From assembly GCA_030538115.1 (NCBI GenBank), contig JAUNUP010000003.1, positions 27,259-91,258 of the forward strand: a DNA stretch of 64,000 bases. Direction: 5' to 3'. The position numbers and the translations under genes were made by a program. This DNA comes from Dermatophilus congolensis (GTDB lineage Bacteria > Actinomycetota > Actinomycetes > Actinomycetales > Dermatophilaceae). This document shows, piece after piece, positions 41,506 through 50,566 of this stretch. The stretch's first letter is position 1. Each line of letters starts with the position of its first letter. The notes below the pieces were generated by a model. That model was not told where the DNA came from and did no database searches. It saw only the letters and a list, made by a program, of their open reading frames with translations.

Positions 41506-43451
41506 CGGTAGTCCCTCTCCTGCAGCGCAACGGCGGTGAACTCCAACGGTTCTGCGTGACGGATCGGCACGCCGTCGGGGCCTGCGTGCTCCCACGCCGA
41601 CACGAACCGCCACTCGTCGTCGTTACGGCGGGCCTCGCCGAGTTCGGTCTGGAATTCCTCACGGAAGTGCGCGCCCGCCGATTCGGCGCGGTCGAGGGCG
41701 TCAACGCACATGAGATGGGCCAGGTCGATGAAGTCGGCCACGCGGCCGGCGTTCTCGAGCTCCTGGTTGAAGTGGTCGCCGCTGCCGGGCACGCGCAGGT
41801 CGCTCCAGAAGCGTGTCCGCAGTTCGGCGATGCGCTCGATGCCACTGCGGAGGCGCCCCTCCGTGCGCGAGACGCCGCAGCACTCGTACAGGATCTCGCC
41901 CAGCTCACGGTGGAAGGTCGAGGCCCTGGTCGTGCCACCGATGGCGAGCAGACGCTCGACCTGGGAGCGGGTCTCCTCCACCGCCGCCACCGCCTCCGGG
42001 GCGTCGGTCGGCAGCACCGGCTGCTTCAACATCCCGGAGAGGTAGTTCGGCACCGAGAACGGCAGCGTGAACCAGCCGTCGACACACGCCGAGAGCAGCG
42101 AGTTCGCGCCCAGGCGGTTGGCACCGTGGTAGCCCGAGCCCGACTCGCCTCCGACGAACAGGCCCGGCACGGTAGTCATCTGGTCGTAGTCGCTCCACAG
42201 GCCACCCATGGTGAAGTGGGCGCCGGGGGCGATACGCATGGGCTCGACGTACGGGTCTTCACCCGTCACGTCGGAGTACATGTCGAAGAGGTTGCCGTAC
42301 CGCTCCGCGATCGTCGCCTTGCCGTGGCGGGCGATCGCGTCGGAGAAGTCGAGGTAGACGGAGTTCTTCAGCGGGCCGACTCCGCGGCCCGCTTCGATCT
42401 CGGTGCGCGCGGCGCGGCTGGAGATGTCGCGCGGGGCGAGGTTGGCGAACGCCGGGTAGCGGCGCTCGAGGTAGTAGTCGCGTTCGGCCTCCGGGATGTC
42501 GTTCGGAGCCCGGGTGTCGGCGGGGTCCATCGGCACCCAGATGCGGCCGTCGTTACGCAGCGACTCGCTCATCAGCGTGGTCTTCGACTGGTGCGGGGAG
42601 TCGACCGGCAGCGCCGTCGGGTGGAACTGCACGAACGACGGCGAGCCCATGTACGCGCCGCGCAGGTGCGAGCGCCAGGCGGCGGTCGCGTTGGAGTTGC
42701 GGGCGAGCGTGGAGTGGTAGAAGACCGAGCCGTAGCCGCCCGTCGCGAGGATCACTGCGTGAGCGGTGTGGGCTCGGATCTCGCCGGTGACGAGGTCGCG
42801 GGCCACGATGCCCTGCGCCCGGCCGTCGACGACGATGAGGTCGAGCATCTCGTGGCGTGAATACATGCGCGCCCGGCCGGTGTCGACCTGGCGGAGCAGC
42901 GCCTGCGCGGAGGCGACCTGCAGCTGCTGGCCCGTCTGGCCGCGGGTGTAGTACGTGCGCGAGACCTGCACGCCACCGAACGAACGCGTTGCGAGCGAGC
43001 CGCCGTACTCGCGGGCGAACGGGGAGCCGATCGCGGTCATGTGGTCGATCACCTTGCGCGACTCCGCTGCCAGGCGGAAGCACTCGGCCTCGCGGGCGCG
43101 GAAGTCGCCGCCCTTGACGGTGTCGACGACGAAGCGGCCGACGGAGTCGTTGTCGACGAGGCGACCGCGGGCCGAGTTGATGCCGCCCTGCGCCGCCACG
43201 GAGTGGGCTCGGCGGGGGGCGTCGTGGAAGGTGAAGACGTCGACGTTGTAGCCGAGTTCGGCGAGCGCCGCGGCTGCGCCGGAACCGGCCAGGCCGGTGC
43301 CGACGACGATCACGGTGAAACGCCTCCGGTTGAGCGGGGAGACGAGTTTGTACTCGAGCTTGCGGGTCTCCCAGGCCTGCGCGGGGGGTACGTCGGGCAG
43401 GCGCGGGTCCATGTCGTCGCCGAGACGGCGGAGAGTGTCGAGGGGGGTCAC
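41502..43451 (-). CDS. sdhA: Succinate dehydrogenase/fumarate reductase flavoprotein subunit
   Basis: 649 residues from GTG 43451. FAD loop VVGTGLAGSGAAAALAELG (about 48-66), the covalent-FAD histidine in HSVAAQGGINSARG (about 84), and substrate residues in QFHPTALPV and GGLWSDYDQM. It oxidises succinate to fumarate. The GTG overlaps the stop of a 28-codon bridging frame (GTGA), which itself overlaps sdhC, so translation of sdhA may depend on it. Confidence 0.95.
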   Translation of the reverse strand: MTPLDTLRRLGDDMDPRLPDVPPAQAWETRKLEYKLVSPLNRRRFTVIVVGTGLAGSGAAAALAELGYNVDVFTFHDAPRRAHSVAAQGGINSARGRLVDNDSVGRFVVDTVKGGDFRAREAECFRLAAESRKVIDHMTAIGSPFAREYGGSLATRSFGGVQVSRTYYTRGQTGQQLQVASAQALLRQVDTGRARMYSRHEMLDLIVVDGRAQGIVARDLVTGEIRAHTAHAVILATGGYGSVFYHSTLARNSNATAAWRSHLRGAYMGSPSFVQFHPTALPVDSPHQSKTTLMSESLRNDGRIWVPMDPADTRAPNDIPEAERDYYLERRYPAFANLAPRDISSRAARTEIEAGRGVGPLKNSVYLDFSDAIARHGKATIAERYGNLFDMYSDVTGEDPYVEPMRIAPGAHFTMGGLWSDYDQMTTVPGLFVGGESGSGYHGANRLGANSLLSACVDGWFTLPFSVPNYLSGMLKQPVLPTDAPEAVAAVEETRSQVERLLAIGGTTRASTFHRELGEILYECCGVSRTEGRLRSGIERIAELRTRFWSDLRVPGSGDHFNQELENAGRVADFIDLAHLMCVDALDRAESAGAHFREEFQTELGEARRNDDEWRFVSAWEHAGPDGVPIRHAEPLEFTAVALQERDYR

Positions 43452-43534
43452 TTCGGTGCCTCCTGCTCGTTGCGGTGCGGCATCTGGTTGCGGGCTGCCA
43501 TCTGACCGTGCGTGGTCATGTCGCGGGCGGTCAT
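43448..43534 (-). CDS. 28-codon bridging frame between sdhC and sdhA
   Basis: ATG 43534 overlaps the sdhC stop (ATGA) and its TGA overlaps the sdhA GTG start (GTGA). The predicted peptide begins MTARDMTTHGQMAARNQMPH, Met/His/Gln-rich. GAGCAGGAGG near its end is the sdhA ribosome site. Either it is a real micropeptide or a translational bridge coupling sdhC and sdhA output. Confidence 0.5.
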   Translation of the reverse strand: MTARDMTTHGQMAARNQMPHRNEQEAPK

Positions 43535-44265
43535 GCGAGCACTCCCAACCAGACGGCGACGGGCAGGGTCGCGTTGCCGAGGGCGATCGCGATGCCGAGC
43601 ACGTACGCGACGATCAGCCACACGGAGCGGGCGCGCGTACCGGTGACGCCGAGCTCGGTGGTGGTGGCCCAGAGGCCGTGCACGAGGTGCAGCGCGATGA
43701 CCAGCATCGTCACCAGGTAGAACCCGCCCGCGATCGGCCGCGCGAGGCTGGCGACCGTGTTCTCGTACGCGAACGACTGCGTGGCGGTGGCGGCCTGGTA
43801 GTCCATCGGGCCGGCGAAGCCGAGCGTCAGATCGAGGATGTGGAAGACGATGAAGACCAGGATGATGATGCCGGTCCACGGCATCGTGCGGGCCATCAGC
43901 GCGCGGTAGTTGCGGCGGCGATGCTTGCCGCGGAACCGCCTCCCGCGGGCCCAGAGGATCGCCGAAGCGACCACGTGCAGAACGAGACTCACGCTGAGCA
44001 CGACCCGCAGGATCCACAGCAAGCCCTCGTGCGGCAGCAGCGGATAGAAGGCGTTCTTCAGCCAGAACGAGTACGTGTTGTACCCCTCGGCGCCGCCGTA
44101 CGCCTTGAGGTTGCCGATCATGTGAACGGCCAAGAACGCGGCGAACAGCCAGCCGGTGACGGCCATCGTCACCTTGCACGCGAAGGTCGACGGCTTCGGC
44201 TTGGGCTTGCTCGTGAAGAGCGGCGATACGCCGGGGGGATTCTGGGGTCGGGTAGAGACGGGCAC
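43531..44265 (-). CDS. sdhC: Succinate dehydrogenase cytochrome b subunit
   Basis: 244 residues from GTG 44265. Five membrane helices with haem-ligand histidines: AVHMIGNLK (about 48), LVLHVVASAI (about 97), FIVFHILDLT (about 142), and IALHLVHGLWATTTELG (about 192). It is the b558-type single membrane anchor (TIGR02046-like) that binds two haems and reduces menaquinone. It is first gene of the sdhCAB unit and divergent from the SulP gene. Confidence 0.92.
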   Translation of the reverse strand: MPVSTRPQNPPGVSPLFTSKPKPKPSTFACKVTMAVTGWLFAAFLAVHMIGNLKAYGGAEGYNTYSFWLKNAFYPLLPHEGLLWILRVVLSVSLVLHVVASAILWARGRRFRGKHRRRNYRALMARTMPWTGIIILVFIVFHILDLTLGFAGPMDYQAATATQSFAYENTVASLARPIAGGFYLVTMLVIALHLVHGLWATTTELGVTGTRARSVWLIVAYVLGIAIALGNATLPVAVWLGVLA

Positions 44266-44524
44266 AGGCTCACCTCATAGGGGTCCGCAACATGGGGCGG
44301 AGCAAAAAGGGGGGATGGATCGCGCCAGGCGACGCTGCCGCGCGATGTCTTTACAACCGTAGCCACAGCTCACAGGCCTGGCGGGCCGTCGCAGAGAAGG
44401 TGTCCCATTCGACACGGCAGCGGCAGAGGGGGCGTTGCTCAAGCCCCTGTCTTGCGGAACTCGATGCCGCCAGCGAACCTCACGTAACGTTAGCGTCTTG
44501 TCCGAGTGCGGCCTTCGCCCTCCC

Positions 44525-44540
44525 GGACACGTCCGTGTCC
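44525..44540. promoter_or_regulatory. Inverted repeat upstream of the SulP gene
   Basis: GGACACG-TC-CGTGTCC, perfect 7-bp arms, 62 bp before the sulP start. It may be an operator or mRNA leader hairpin. The rest of the 336-bp divergent gap (44266-44601) must hold the promoters of sdhC and sulP, but I cannot place them with confidence. Confidence 0.4.
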
Positions 44541-44601
44541 AGCGTCGGATGCCTCCTCACTCGCCTCTCGCGCCCCGCTGCGCGCTCGCCCCGGGAGAAC
44601 C

Positions 44602-46230
44602 ATGTCCACACCCACCGTCGATGCCTACGAACGGCTGCCTCAGGCCGGCGGTCCCACGACCTCCGTGCGGGCCGCGCTGCGCAGCCCCGCCCGTCTGCGC
44701 ACGGAGGTGCTCGCGGGATTGGTCGTGGCGCTGGCACTGATCCCGGAGGCGATCGCGTTCTCGATCATCGCCGGTGTCGATCCGCGGGTCGGGCTGTTCT
44801 CGTCGTTCATCATGGCCTGCACGATCGCGATCGTCGGCGGGCGCCCCGCGATGATCACCGCAGCCACCGGAGCGGTCGCGCTCGTCATCGCGCCCCTGGT
44901 GCGCGAGCACGGGATCGACTACCTCGTGGTCGCGGTGCTCCTCGGCGGCGCGCTGCAGATCGTTCTCGCCCAGCTCGGGGTGGCGCGGCTGATGCGGTTC
45001 ATCCCGCGCATGGTGATGGTCGGGTTCGTCAACGCGCTCGCGATACTCATCTTCGTCTCCCAGCTGCCGCAGCTCCTGGGCGTGCCGTGGCTGGTGTATC
45101 CGCTGGTGGCGGTGGGTCTCGCCATCCTCGTGTTCCTGCCGCGCCTCACGACCGCGGTGCCCGCGCCGCTGGTGACGATCATCGTGCTCACCACTGCGGT
45201 GCTCGCATTCGGGTGGAAGGTGCCGACGGTCGGCGACCAGGGTGAGCTGCCCGCCTCCCTGCCGACGCTGTTCATCCCGAACGTGCCGCTCACCCTCGAG
45301 ACCCTGCAGATCGTCGCGCCGTACGCGTTCGGTATCGCGATGGTGGGGCTGCTCGAATCGCTGATGACCGCCAAGCTCGTCGACGACGTCACCGACACCC
45401 ACTCGAACAAGACCCGCGAGGCCCGGGGTCAGGGCATCGCCAACATCGCCAGCGGACTCATCGGCGGCATGGGCGGATGCGCGATGATCGGGCAGACGAT
45501 GATCAACGTCAAGGAGTCGCGGGCGCGCACCCGCATCTCGACGTTTCTGGCCGGGCTGTTCCTGCTCATCCTCGTGGTCGGCCTCGGCGACGCCGTGGGC
45601 CGCATCCCGATGGCCGCGCTGGTCGCCGTGATGATCATGGTCTCGGTCGGCACGTTCGACTGGCACAGCGTGCACCCCTCGACCCTGCGCCGGATGCCTT
45701 ACAGCGAGAACATCGTCATGCTCGTCACGGTCGTCGTCACGGTCGCGACCGGCAACCTCGCCTACGGGGTGATCGCCGGCGTGAACGTGGCGTTCATCGT
45801 GTTCGCCCGCCGGGTGGCGCACTTCGCGACGGTGGAGAGGACGGAAACCGGCGCCGAGGGCAGCGTCGTGACTCAGGGCCCTGCCGACGGCGCCCCCGGC
45901 GGGCCCGCATCCGACGAAGCCACATCCGAGAGCCAGGCCGAGAGCACACCCGATGAGGCGGGTCGGTCAGTGACGTACACGGTGACGGGCGAGCTGTTCT
46001 TCGCCTCCAGCAACGACCTCGTGTACCAGTTCGACTACGCCCGCGATCCGGCTGAGGTGACGATCGACATGTCGGGCTCGCACGTGTGGGACGCCTCCAC
46101 GGTCGCGGCTCTCGACGCGGTCGAGACCAAGTACGCGGCCAAGGGCAAGAAGGTGACCATTGTGGGCCTCAACGAAGCCTCCCGCGAGCGCCACTCCCGC
46201 CTGACGGGCCACCTCGGCTCCGCCAGCTGA
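44602..46230 (+). CDS. SulP-family anion transporter with STAS domain
   Basis: 542 residues from ATG 44602, with GGGAG upstream. About 11 membrane segments (40-415) in the SLC26/SulP order: [35 protein letters not shown] and [22 protein letters not shown] are family hallmarks. A Glu/Ser-rich linker leads to a C-terminal STAS domain (about 455-540) with [20 protein letters not shown]. It transports sulfate, bicarbonate or other anions; which one is not evident. Confidence 0.9.
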   Translation: MSTPTVDAYERLPQAGGPTTSVRAALRSPARLRTEVLAGLVVALALIPEAIAFSIIAGVDPRVGLFSSFIMACTIAIVGGRPAMITAATGAVALVIAPLVREHGIDYLVVAVLLGGALQIVLAQLGVARLMRFIPRMVMVGFVNALAILIFVSQLPQLLGVPWLVYPLVAVGLAILVFLPRLTTAVPAPLVTIIVLTTAVLAFGWKVPTVGDQGELPASLPTLFIPNVPLTLETLQIVAPYAFGIAMVGLLESLMTAKLVDDVTDTHSNKTREARGQGIANIASGLIGGMGGCAMIGQTMINVKESRARTRISTFLAGLFLLILVVGLGDAVGRIPMAALVAVMIMVSVGTFDWHSVHPSTLRRMPYSENIVMLVTVVVTVATGNLAYGVIAGVNVAFIVFARRVAHFATVERTETGAEGSVVTQGPADGAPGGPASDEATSESQAESTPDEAGRSVTYTVTGELFFASSNDLVYQFDYARDPAEVTIDMSGSHVWDASTVAALDAVETKYAAKGKKVTIVGLNEASRERHSRLTGHLGSAS

Positions 46231-46247
46231 CCCCAACGACCGCACTC

Positions 46248-46321
46248 AGCAGAAGCAAAGCGACTCGGCCATAGTTTCTAAACTATGGCCTCGCGCTTAA
46301 GTTCTGCTAGCAGTGGTTAGG
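46248..46321. repeat. Composite palindromic repeat, copy C
   Basis: Half-site AGCAGAAGCAAAG at 46248, AGCGAC, a perfect AT-rich dyad GGCCATAGTTT-CT-AAACTATGGCC (46267-46290), and at +48 the 26-bp palindrome at 46296-46321 (arms CTTAAGTTCTGCT / AGCAGTGGTTAGG). It lies between the convergent sulP and gntR genes, where it may also act as a terminator; its last bases supply the gntR stop codon. Confidence 0.85.
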
Positions 46322-47030
46322 GAACCGGCATGTCCAGGTGTTGGCGAGCGACGAAGCGGAAGCGGTCGCCTCGGAAGGCGGAGCGGGTCCACTCGACCAC
46401 CTCGCCCCTCGCGTTCCAGCCCGTGCGGTGGATGAGGAGCAGCGGCAGGCCTGTATCGACATGCAGCAGGTTCGCCGCGACCGGGTCGGCGAGGATCGTC
46501 TCGACCACGTCTTCGACCGTCGTGATCTCGGAGTCGTACGCCTCGGCCAACGCCAGATAGAGCGAGCCGAACTGCTCCAGCCGCTCTTGCAGATCGGGTA
46601 GCGGCCTCGGCAGGTGCGCGATCTCGTGGGCGATCGGCTGGTCACCCACCGACCGCACTCGCTCCAACCGCTGCACGAGCGTGCCAGGCTCGACCCCCAG
46701 CCCTTCGGCGACCTCCCTACCTGCCTCGACCTGCGAAATGTCGAGGATCACGGATCCGGGCCGCTCGCCCTCCGCTTGCCGGTTCTGCGAGAACGAGGTC
46801 AACGGCCGCACGCTCAGCAACTTGGGCTTAGCGACGAACGTGCCTTTGCCCTGGGCTCGTTCGAGGCGCCCTTCGACGACGAGTTCGGCGATGGCCTGCC
46901 GCACCGTGGTGCGCGACGTATCCAGTCGTTCGGCGAGCTCACGCTCGGTGGGTACGGCCTCCCCCTCCTCCATGCCTGCGGTGAGCTGCAGGATCTCGTT
47001 CTTGACGAGGTAGTACTTCGGAACCCTCAT
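46317..47030 (-). CDS. GntR-family regulator, DasR/NagR type
   Basis: 237 residues. An N-terminal winged helix (about 8-72: VPTERELAERLDTSRTTVRQAI, GRLERAQGKGTFVAKPK) and a UTRA effector domain (about 90-235) place it in the HutC/DasR subfamily. These respond to amino-sugar phosphates such as glucosamine-6-phosphate. Divergent from nagE with three dre-like operators between them, it probably represses nagE-nagA and itself. The stop TAA is part of palindromic repeat copy C. Confidence 0.9.
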   Translation of the reverse strand: MRVPKYYLVKNEILQLTAGMEEGEAVPTERELAERLDTSRTTVRQAIAELVVEGRLERAQGKGTFVAKPKLLSVRPLTSFSQNRQAEGERPGSVILDISQVEAGREVAEGLGVEPGTLVQRLERVRSVGDQPIAHEIAHLPRPLPDLQERLEQFGSLYLALAEAYDSEITTVEDVVETILADPVAANLLHVDTGLPLLLIHRTGWNARGEVVEWTRSAFRGDRFRFVARQHLDMPVP

Positions 47031-47074
47031 TCTTGAGCTCCTTCGCGACGACGACGGGCGGATCGAACGACTTG

Positions 47075-47211
47075 TGGACTAGACCAATTCTGCGCAGCGG
47101 CGACCCATCTGGGCAATGCCGCATGTCACAGCGCGGATGCCGGGCTGAAATCGCGACCGCCTTCCCCTTGACCGACGAATTGGTCTATGCCAATCTAGGT
47201 GGTCTAGACCA
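47075..47211. promoter_or_regulatory. Three dre-like operators for the GntR regulator
   Basis: TGGACTAGACCA (47075-47086), TGGTCTATGCCA (47181-47192) and TGGTCTAGACCA (47200-47211, perfect palindrome) match the DasR site core TGGTCTAGACCA. The first lies near the gntR start, the last two 64-94 bp before nagE. Spacing of the last two (19 bp between starts) puts them on nearly the same helix face. Confidence 0.85.
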
Positions 47212-47274
47212 TTAGCTTGACCCCTCGCGTCGATCGAGATCCGATCGAACACCAATCCGTTCAAGGAGGATCGG

Positions 47275-49350
47275 ATGAGCGCCACTACCGCCGAGAGAAC
47301 GACAACTCGGAAAGGCATTCCCGGTTTCGCCCAGCTCCAGCGCCTCGGCAAGAGCCTCATGCTGCCGATCGCACTGCTCCCCGCGGCAGGCATCCTGCTG
47401 CGACTGGGCCAGGAAGACCTGCTGGGCCAGATCGACGCCCCCGTGATCGGGCCGTTCTTCGACGCGATGAGCGCCGCCGGGGGTGCGATCTTCGACAACC
47501 TTCCGCTGCTGTTCGCGGTGGGCGTGGCCATCGGGATGGCCAAGAAAGCCGACGGTTCCACTGCCCTCTCGGCCGTGGCCGGGTTCCTCGTGATGAGCTC
47601 CGTCTTCAAGAGCATGTCGCCCGTCGTGCTCGAGGGCCAGACCAACCAGGTCGGCGACCAGCTCATGATCAACTACGGCGTCTTCGCCGGAATCATCGTC
47701 GGGCTCGTGACCGCTTGGCTGTTCGACCGCTATCACACCATCCAATTGCCCACCTACCTGGGCTTCTTCGGCGGGCGCCGGTTCGTGCCGATCGTCGTCT
47801 CGTTCGCGACCCTGTTCCTCGGCTTCGCGCTCGCGTACTTCTACCCGGTCTTCAACGCCGGCCTCACCTCGGTCGGTCAGTTCATCGGTGGCGCGGGTGC
47901 GCTCGGCGCGTTCGCGTACGGGTTCGTCAACCGCATGCTCATCCCGCTCGGCCTGCACCACATCGTCAACACGTACATCTGGTTCTTGTACGGCGACTAC
48001 AACAACGCGGGCACCATCGTCACCGGCGAGCTCGCCCGGTTCGCCGCCGGCGACCCTGCGGGCGGACACCTCACCTCCGGCTTCTACCCGATCCTCATGT
48101 TCGGCCTGCCCGGCGCGGCGCTTGCGATGCTGCACTGCGCCCGCCCCGGCCAAAAGAAGGTCGCAGGCGGCATCCTCGTCGCCGCCGGACTCACCGCCTT
48201 CCTAACCGGCATCACCGAGCCGCTCGAGTTCGCGTTCATGTTCGTCGCGTTCCCCCTGTACGTGATCCACGCGCTGCTCACGGGACTCTCGCTGGCCATC
48301 GCGTACGCGCTCGACATCCACCTCGGGTTCTCGTTCTCCGCAGGCCTGGTCGACCTTCTGCTCTACGGAGGCGCCCCCGCCGCCAAGAACATCCCGCTGC
48401 TCATCGGCATGGGCGTCGCATTCTTCGTGCTCTATTACGTACTCTTCCGGTTCGCGATCACTGCGTGGAACATGCGTACCCCCGGCCGTGAGCCCGACAG
48501 CGATCTCGCAGGTGACAGCGGTGCCGAGAGCCAGCTCACCCTCATGGGCGCCGACCGAGCCAAGCGAGTCATCGCGGCCTTCGGCGGCGCAGGCAACCTC
48601 TCGCACGTCGACGCGTGCATCTCTCGTCTGCGTATCGAGGTGAACGACAAGGCCCTCGTCGACAAGGCCCGCCTGCAGGCTCTCGGCGCCGCCGGGGTGC
48701 TGGAGGTTGGCAACAACGTTCAGGCCGTGTTCGGCACTCAGTCCGACGCGCTCAAGGACGACATCAACCGCGTCCTCGCCGGAGGTGGAGTGGCCACCGC
48801 CACCGACACGACCGACACCAGCACCGATTCGGCCGCCCCTGAGATCCGCACCGCTGCGGAACCTCGCACCGGTAAGCACCGGGCGCCGAGCGCACCCGTC
48901 GACGTGGCCGCTCCCCTGCGCGGTCGAGCCGTGGCCCTCTCCGAGGTGCCTGACGAGACCTTCGCTCGCGGGCTGGTGGGCGCCGGTATCGGGATCGACC
49001 CGCCGCGTGAGGTCATCGACGTTGTCGCGCCCGTCTCCGGGAAGCTCGTGCAGATGTTCCCGCACGCGTTCGCGATCCTGACGGAGGACAAGACCGGTGT
49101 ACTCGTCCACCTCGGTATCGACACCGTGAAGCTCTCGGGCAAGGGCTTCACCACCCACGCCGCCAAGGGAGACCTCGTGGACGCCGGGCAGACGCTCGTC
49201 ACCTACGACGTGCCCGCCGTCGAGGCCGAAGGCCGCAATCCGATGGTGATGGTGGTCGCGACCGACACGAAGTCCGACCGCGTCTCGCTCGACGCCGGTT
49301 CGGGCGACGATGTCAGGGTCGGCCAGAAGCTCTTCACCGTGACCGGCTGA
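47275..49350 (+). CDS. nagE: N-acetylglucosamine PTS transporter EIICBA
   Basis: 691 residues from ATG 47275, with AAGGAGG upstream. EIIC membrane domain (about 15-400; GRRFVPIV and GITEPLEFAFMF are typical of the glucose/GlcNAc branch), EIIB with phospho-Cys in DACISRLRIEV (about 447), and a C-terminal EIIA^Glc-like domain with the phospho-His in VLVHLGIDTV (about 611). It imports and phosphorylates N-acetylglucosamine in one polypeptide. It is followed after 9 bp by nagA. General PTS genes and nagB are not in the window. Confidence 0.92.
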   Translation: MSATTAERTTTRKGIPGFAQLQRLGKSLMLPIALLPAAGILLRLGQEDLLGQIDAPVIGPFFDAMSAAGGAIFDNLPLLFAVGVAIGMAKKADGSTALSAVAGFLVMSSVFKSMSPVVLEGQTNQVGDQLMINYGVFAGIIVGLVTAWLFDRYHTIQLPTYLGFFGGRRFVPIVVSFATLFLGFALAYFYPVFNAGLTSVGQFIGGAGALGAFAYGFVNRMLIPLGLHHIVNTYIWFLYGDYNNAGTIVTGELARFAAGDPAGGHLTSGFYPILMFGLPGAALAMLHCARPGQKKVAGGILVAAGLTAFLTGITEPLEFAFMFVAFPLYVIHALLTGLSLAIAYALDIHLGFSFSAGLVDLLLYGGAPAAKNIPLLIGMGVAFFVLYYVLFRFAITAWNMRTPGREPDSDLAGDSGAESQLTLMGADRAKRVIAAFGGAGNLSHVDACISRLRIEVNDKALVDKARLQALGAAGVLEVGNNVQAVFGTQSDALKDDINRVLAGGGVATATDTTDTSTDSAAPEIRTAAEPRTGKHRAPSAPVDVAAPLRGRAVALSEVPDETFARGLVGAGIGIDPPREVIDVVAPVSGKLVQMFPHAFAILTEDKTGVLVHLGIDTVKLSGKGFTTHAAKGDLVDAGQTLVTYDVPAVEAEGRNPMVMVVATDTKSDRVSLDAGSGDDVRVGQKLFTVTG

Positions 49351-49359
49351 GGAGTCGTC

Positions 49360-50493
49360 ATGATCATCACCGCCGCCACGGTGGTCACGGGGCACGAGGT
49401 GCTCGCCCCTGGTTGGGTCGAGGTCGACGGGGCCACCGTGACCGGCGTGGGCGCGGGCACTCCGCCCCGGCCCGCCGACACCGAACTCGGCGACGCGGTC
49501 GTCGTGCCCGGATTCGTCGACATGCACTCCCACGGCGGCGGAGGGGCAGCGTTCACCGAGGCCACCGCAGAGGCGACCCGCACCGCCGTCGACCTGCACC
49601 GCCGTCACGGCACGACCGCGATGATGGCGTCACTCGTCTCCGCGCACCCCGCCGACCTGCTGCATCAGGTGGAGCGGCTGCGTGAGCAGGTGCAGGACGG
49701 CACGGTGCTCGGCATCCACCTCGAAGGGCCGTGGCTGGCACTGAAGCGGTGCGGGGCGCACGAGCCGGCCGCCCTCCGCGACCCCGACCCGGCCGAGATC
49801 GAGGCGCTGTTCGCGGCGGCCCAGGGCACGATCCGGATGGTGACGATCGCGCCCGAGTTGCCGGGGGCGGGCGAGGCGATCCGGCGAATCGTCGGGCACG
49901 GCGCCCTCGCCGCGCTCGGCCACACCGACGCCACCTACGACCAGGCGCTCGCGGGCATCGACGCGGGCGCGCGCGTGGCGACCCACCTGTTCAACGCGAT
50001 GCGGTCGGTGCATCACCGCGAGCCCGGCCCGGTGGTCGCGCTCATGGAGAACCCGCAGGTCCTTGTGGAGATGATCACCGACGGCACCCATCTGCACCCG
50101 GCGCTGTACCGCTCCGTCTGCGACCGGGTGGGTCCCGACCGGGTGGCTCTCATCACCGACGCGATGGCGGCAGCGGGCATGCCTGACGGCGCTTACACGC
50201 TGGGCGCGCTCCCGGTGGAGGTCGTCGACGGGACGGCGCGGATCGCAGGCACCGACACCATTGCCGGCAGCACCGCCACCATGGACCAGGTTTTCCGGTT
50301 CGCGGTGACGAACTCCTCCCTCCCCCGTGAGGAGGCGCTTCTCATGGGAGTGCGGCAGGCATCGATCAACCCGTCCCGGGTACTCGGCCGCGACACCCGC
50401 GGTCTCGCAGCCGAGGCAGCGGCCGACCTCGTCGTGCTCGACCCCTCCCTGCAGGTGACGGGGGTTATGCGGGGCGGAGCCTGGGTCGGCTGA
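49360..50493 (+). CDS. nagA: N-acetylglucosamine-6-phosphate deacetylase
   Basis: 377 residues. Amidohydrolase fold: VPGFVDMHSHGGGG (HxH-like metal site near residue 54), HLEGPWLALKRCGAHEP (Glu ligand), GHTDATYDQA and FNAMRSVHHREPG, then TDAMAAAGMPDG with the catalytic Asp. It removes the acetyl group from GlcNAc-6-phosphate delivered by NagE, and is in the same operon and under the same GntR operators. A hairpin terminator follows. Confidence 0.94.
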   Translation: MIITAATVVTGHEVLAPGWVEVDGATVTGVGAGTPPRPADTELGDAVVVPGFVDMHSHGGGGAAFTEATAEATRTAVDLHRRHGTTAMMASLVSAHPADLLHQVERLREQVQDGTVLGIHLEGPWLALKRCGAHEPAALRDPDPAEIEALFAAAQGTIRMVTIAPELPGAGEAIRRIVGHGALAALGHTDATYDQALAGIDAGARVATHLFNAMRSVHHREPGPVVALMENPQVLVEMITDGTHLHPALYRSVCDRVGPDRVALITDAMAAAGMPDGAYTLGALPVEVVDGTARIAGTDTIAGSTATMDQVFRFAVTNSSLPREEALLMGVRQASINPSRVLGRDTRGLAAEAAADLVVLDPSLQVTGVMRGGAWVG

Positions 50494-50520
50494 ACCCCGC
50501 GGCAGACACACCACTGGGGG

Positions 50521-50544
50521 GGCCGGGGGAACGTTCCGCCGGCC
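50521..50544. terminator. Bidirectional hairpin terminator
   Basis: GGCCGG and CCGGCC flank GGAACGTTCC in a nearly perfect 24-base palindrome, 27 bp after nagA and 23 bp before the end of the convergent secreted-protein gene. Confidence 0.65.
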
Positions 50545-50566
50545 ACCACTGTCGTTATCCCGTTGC

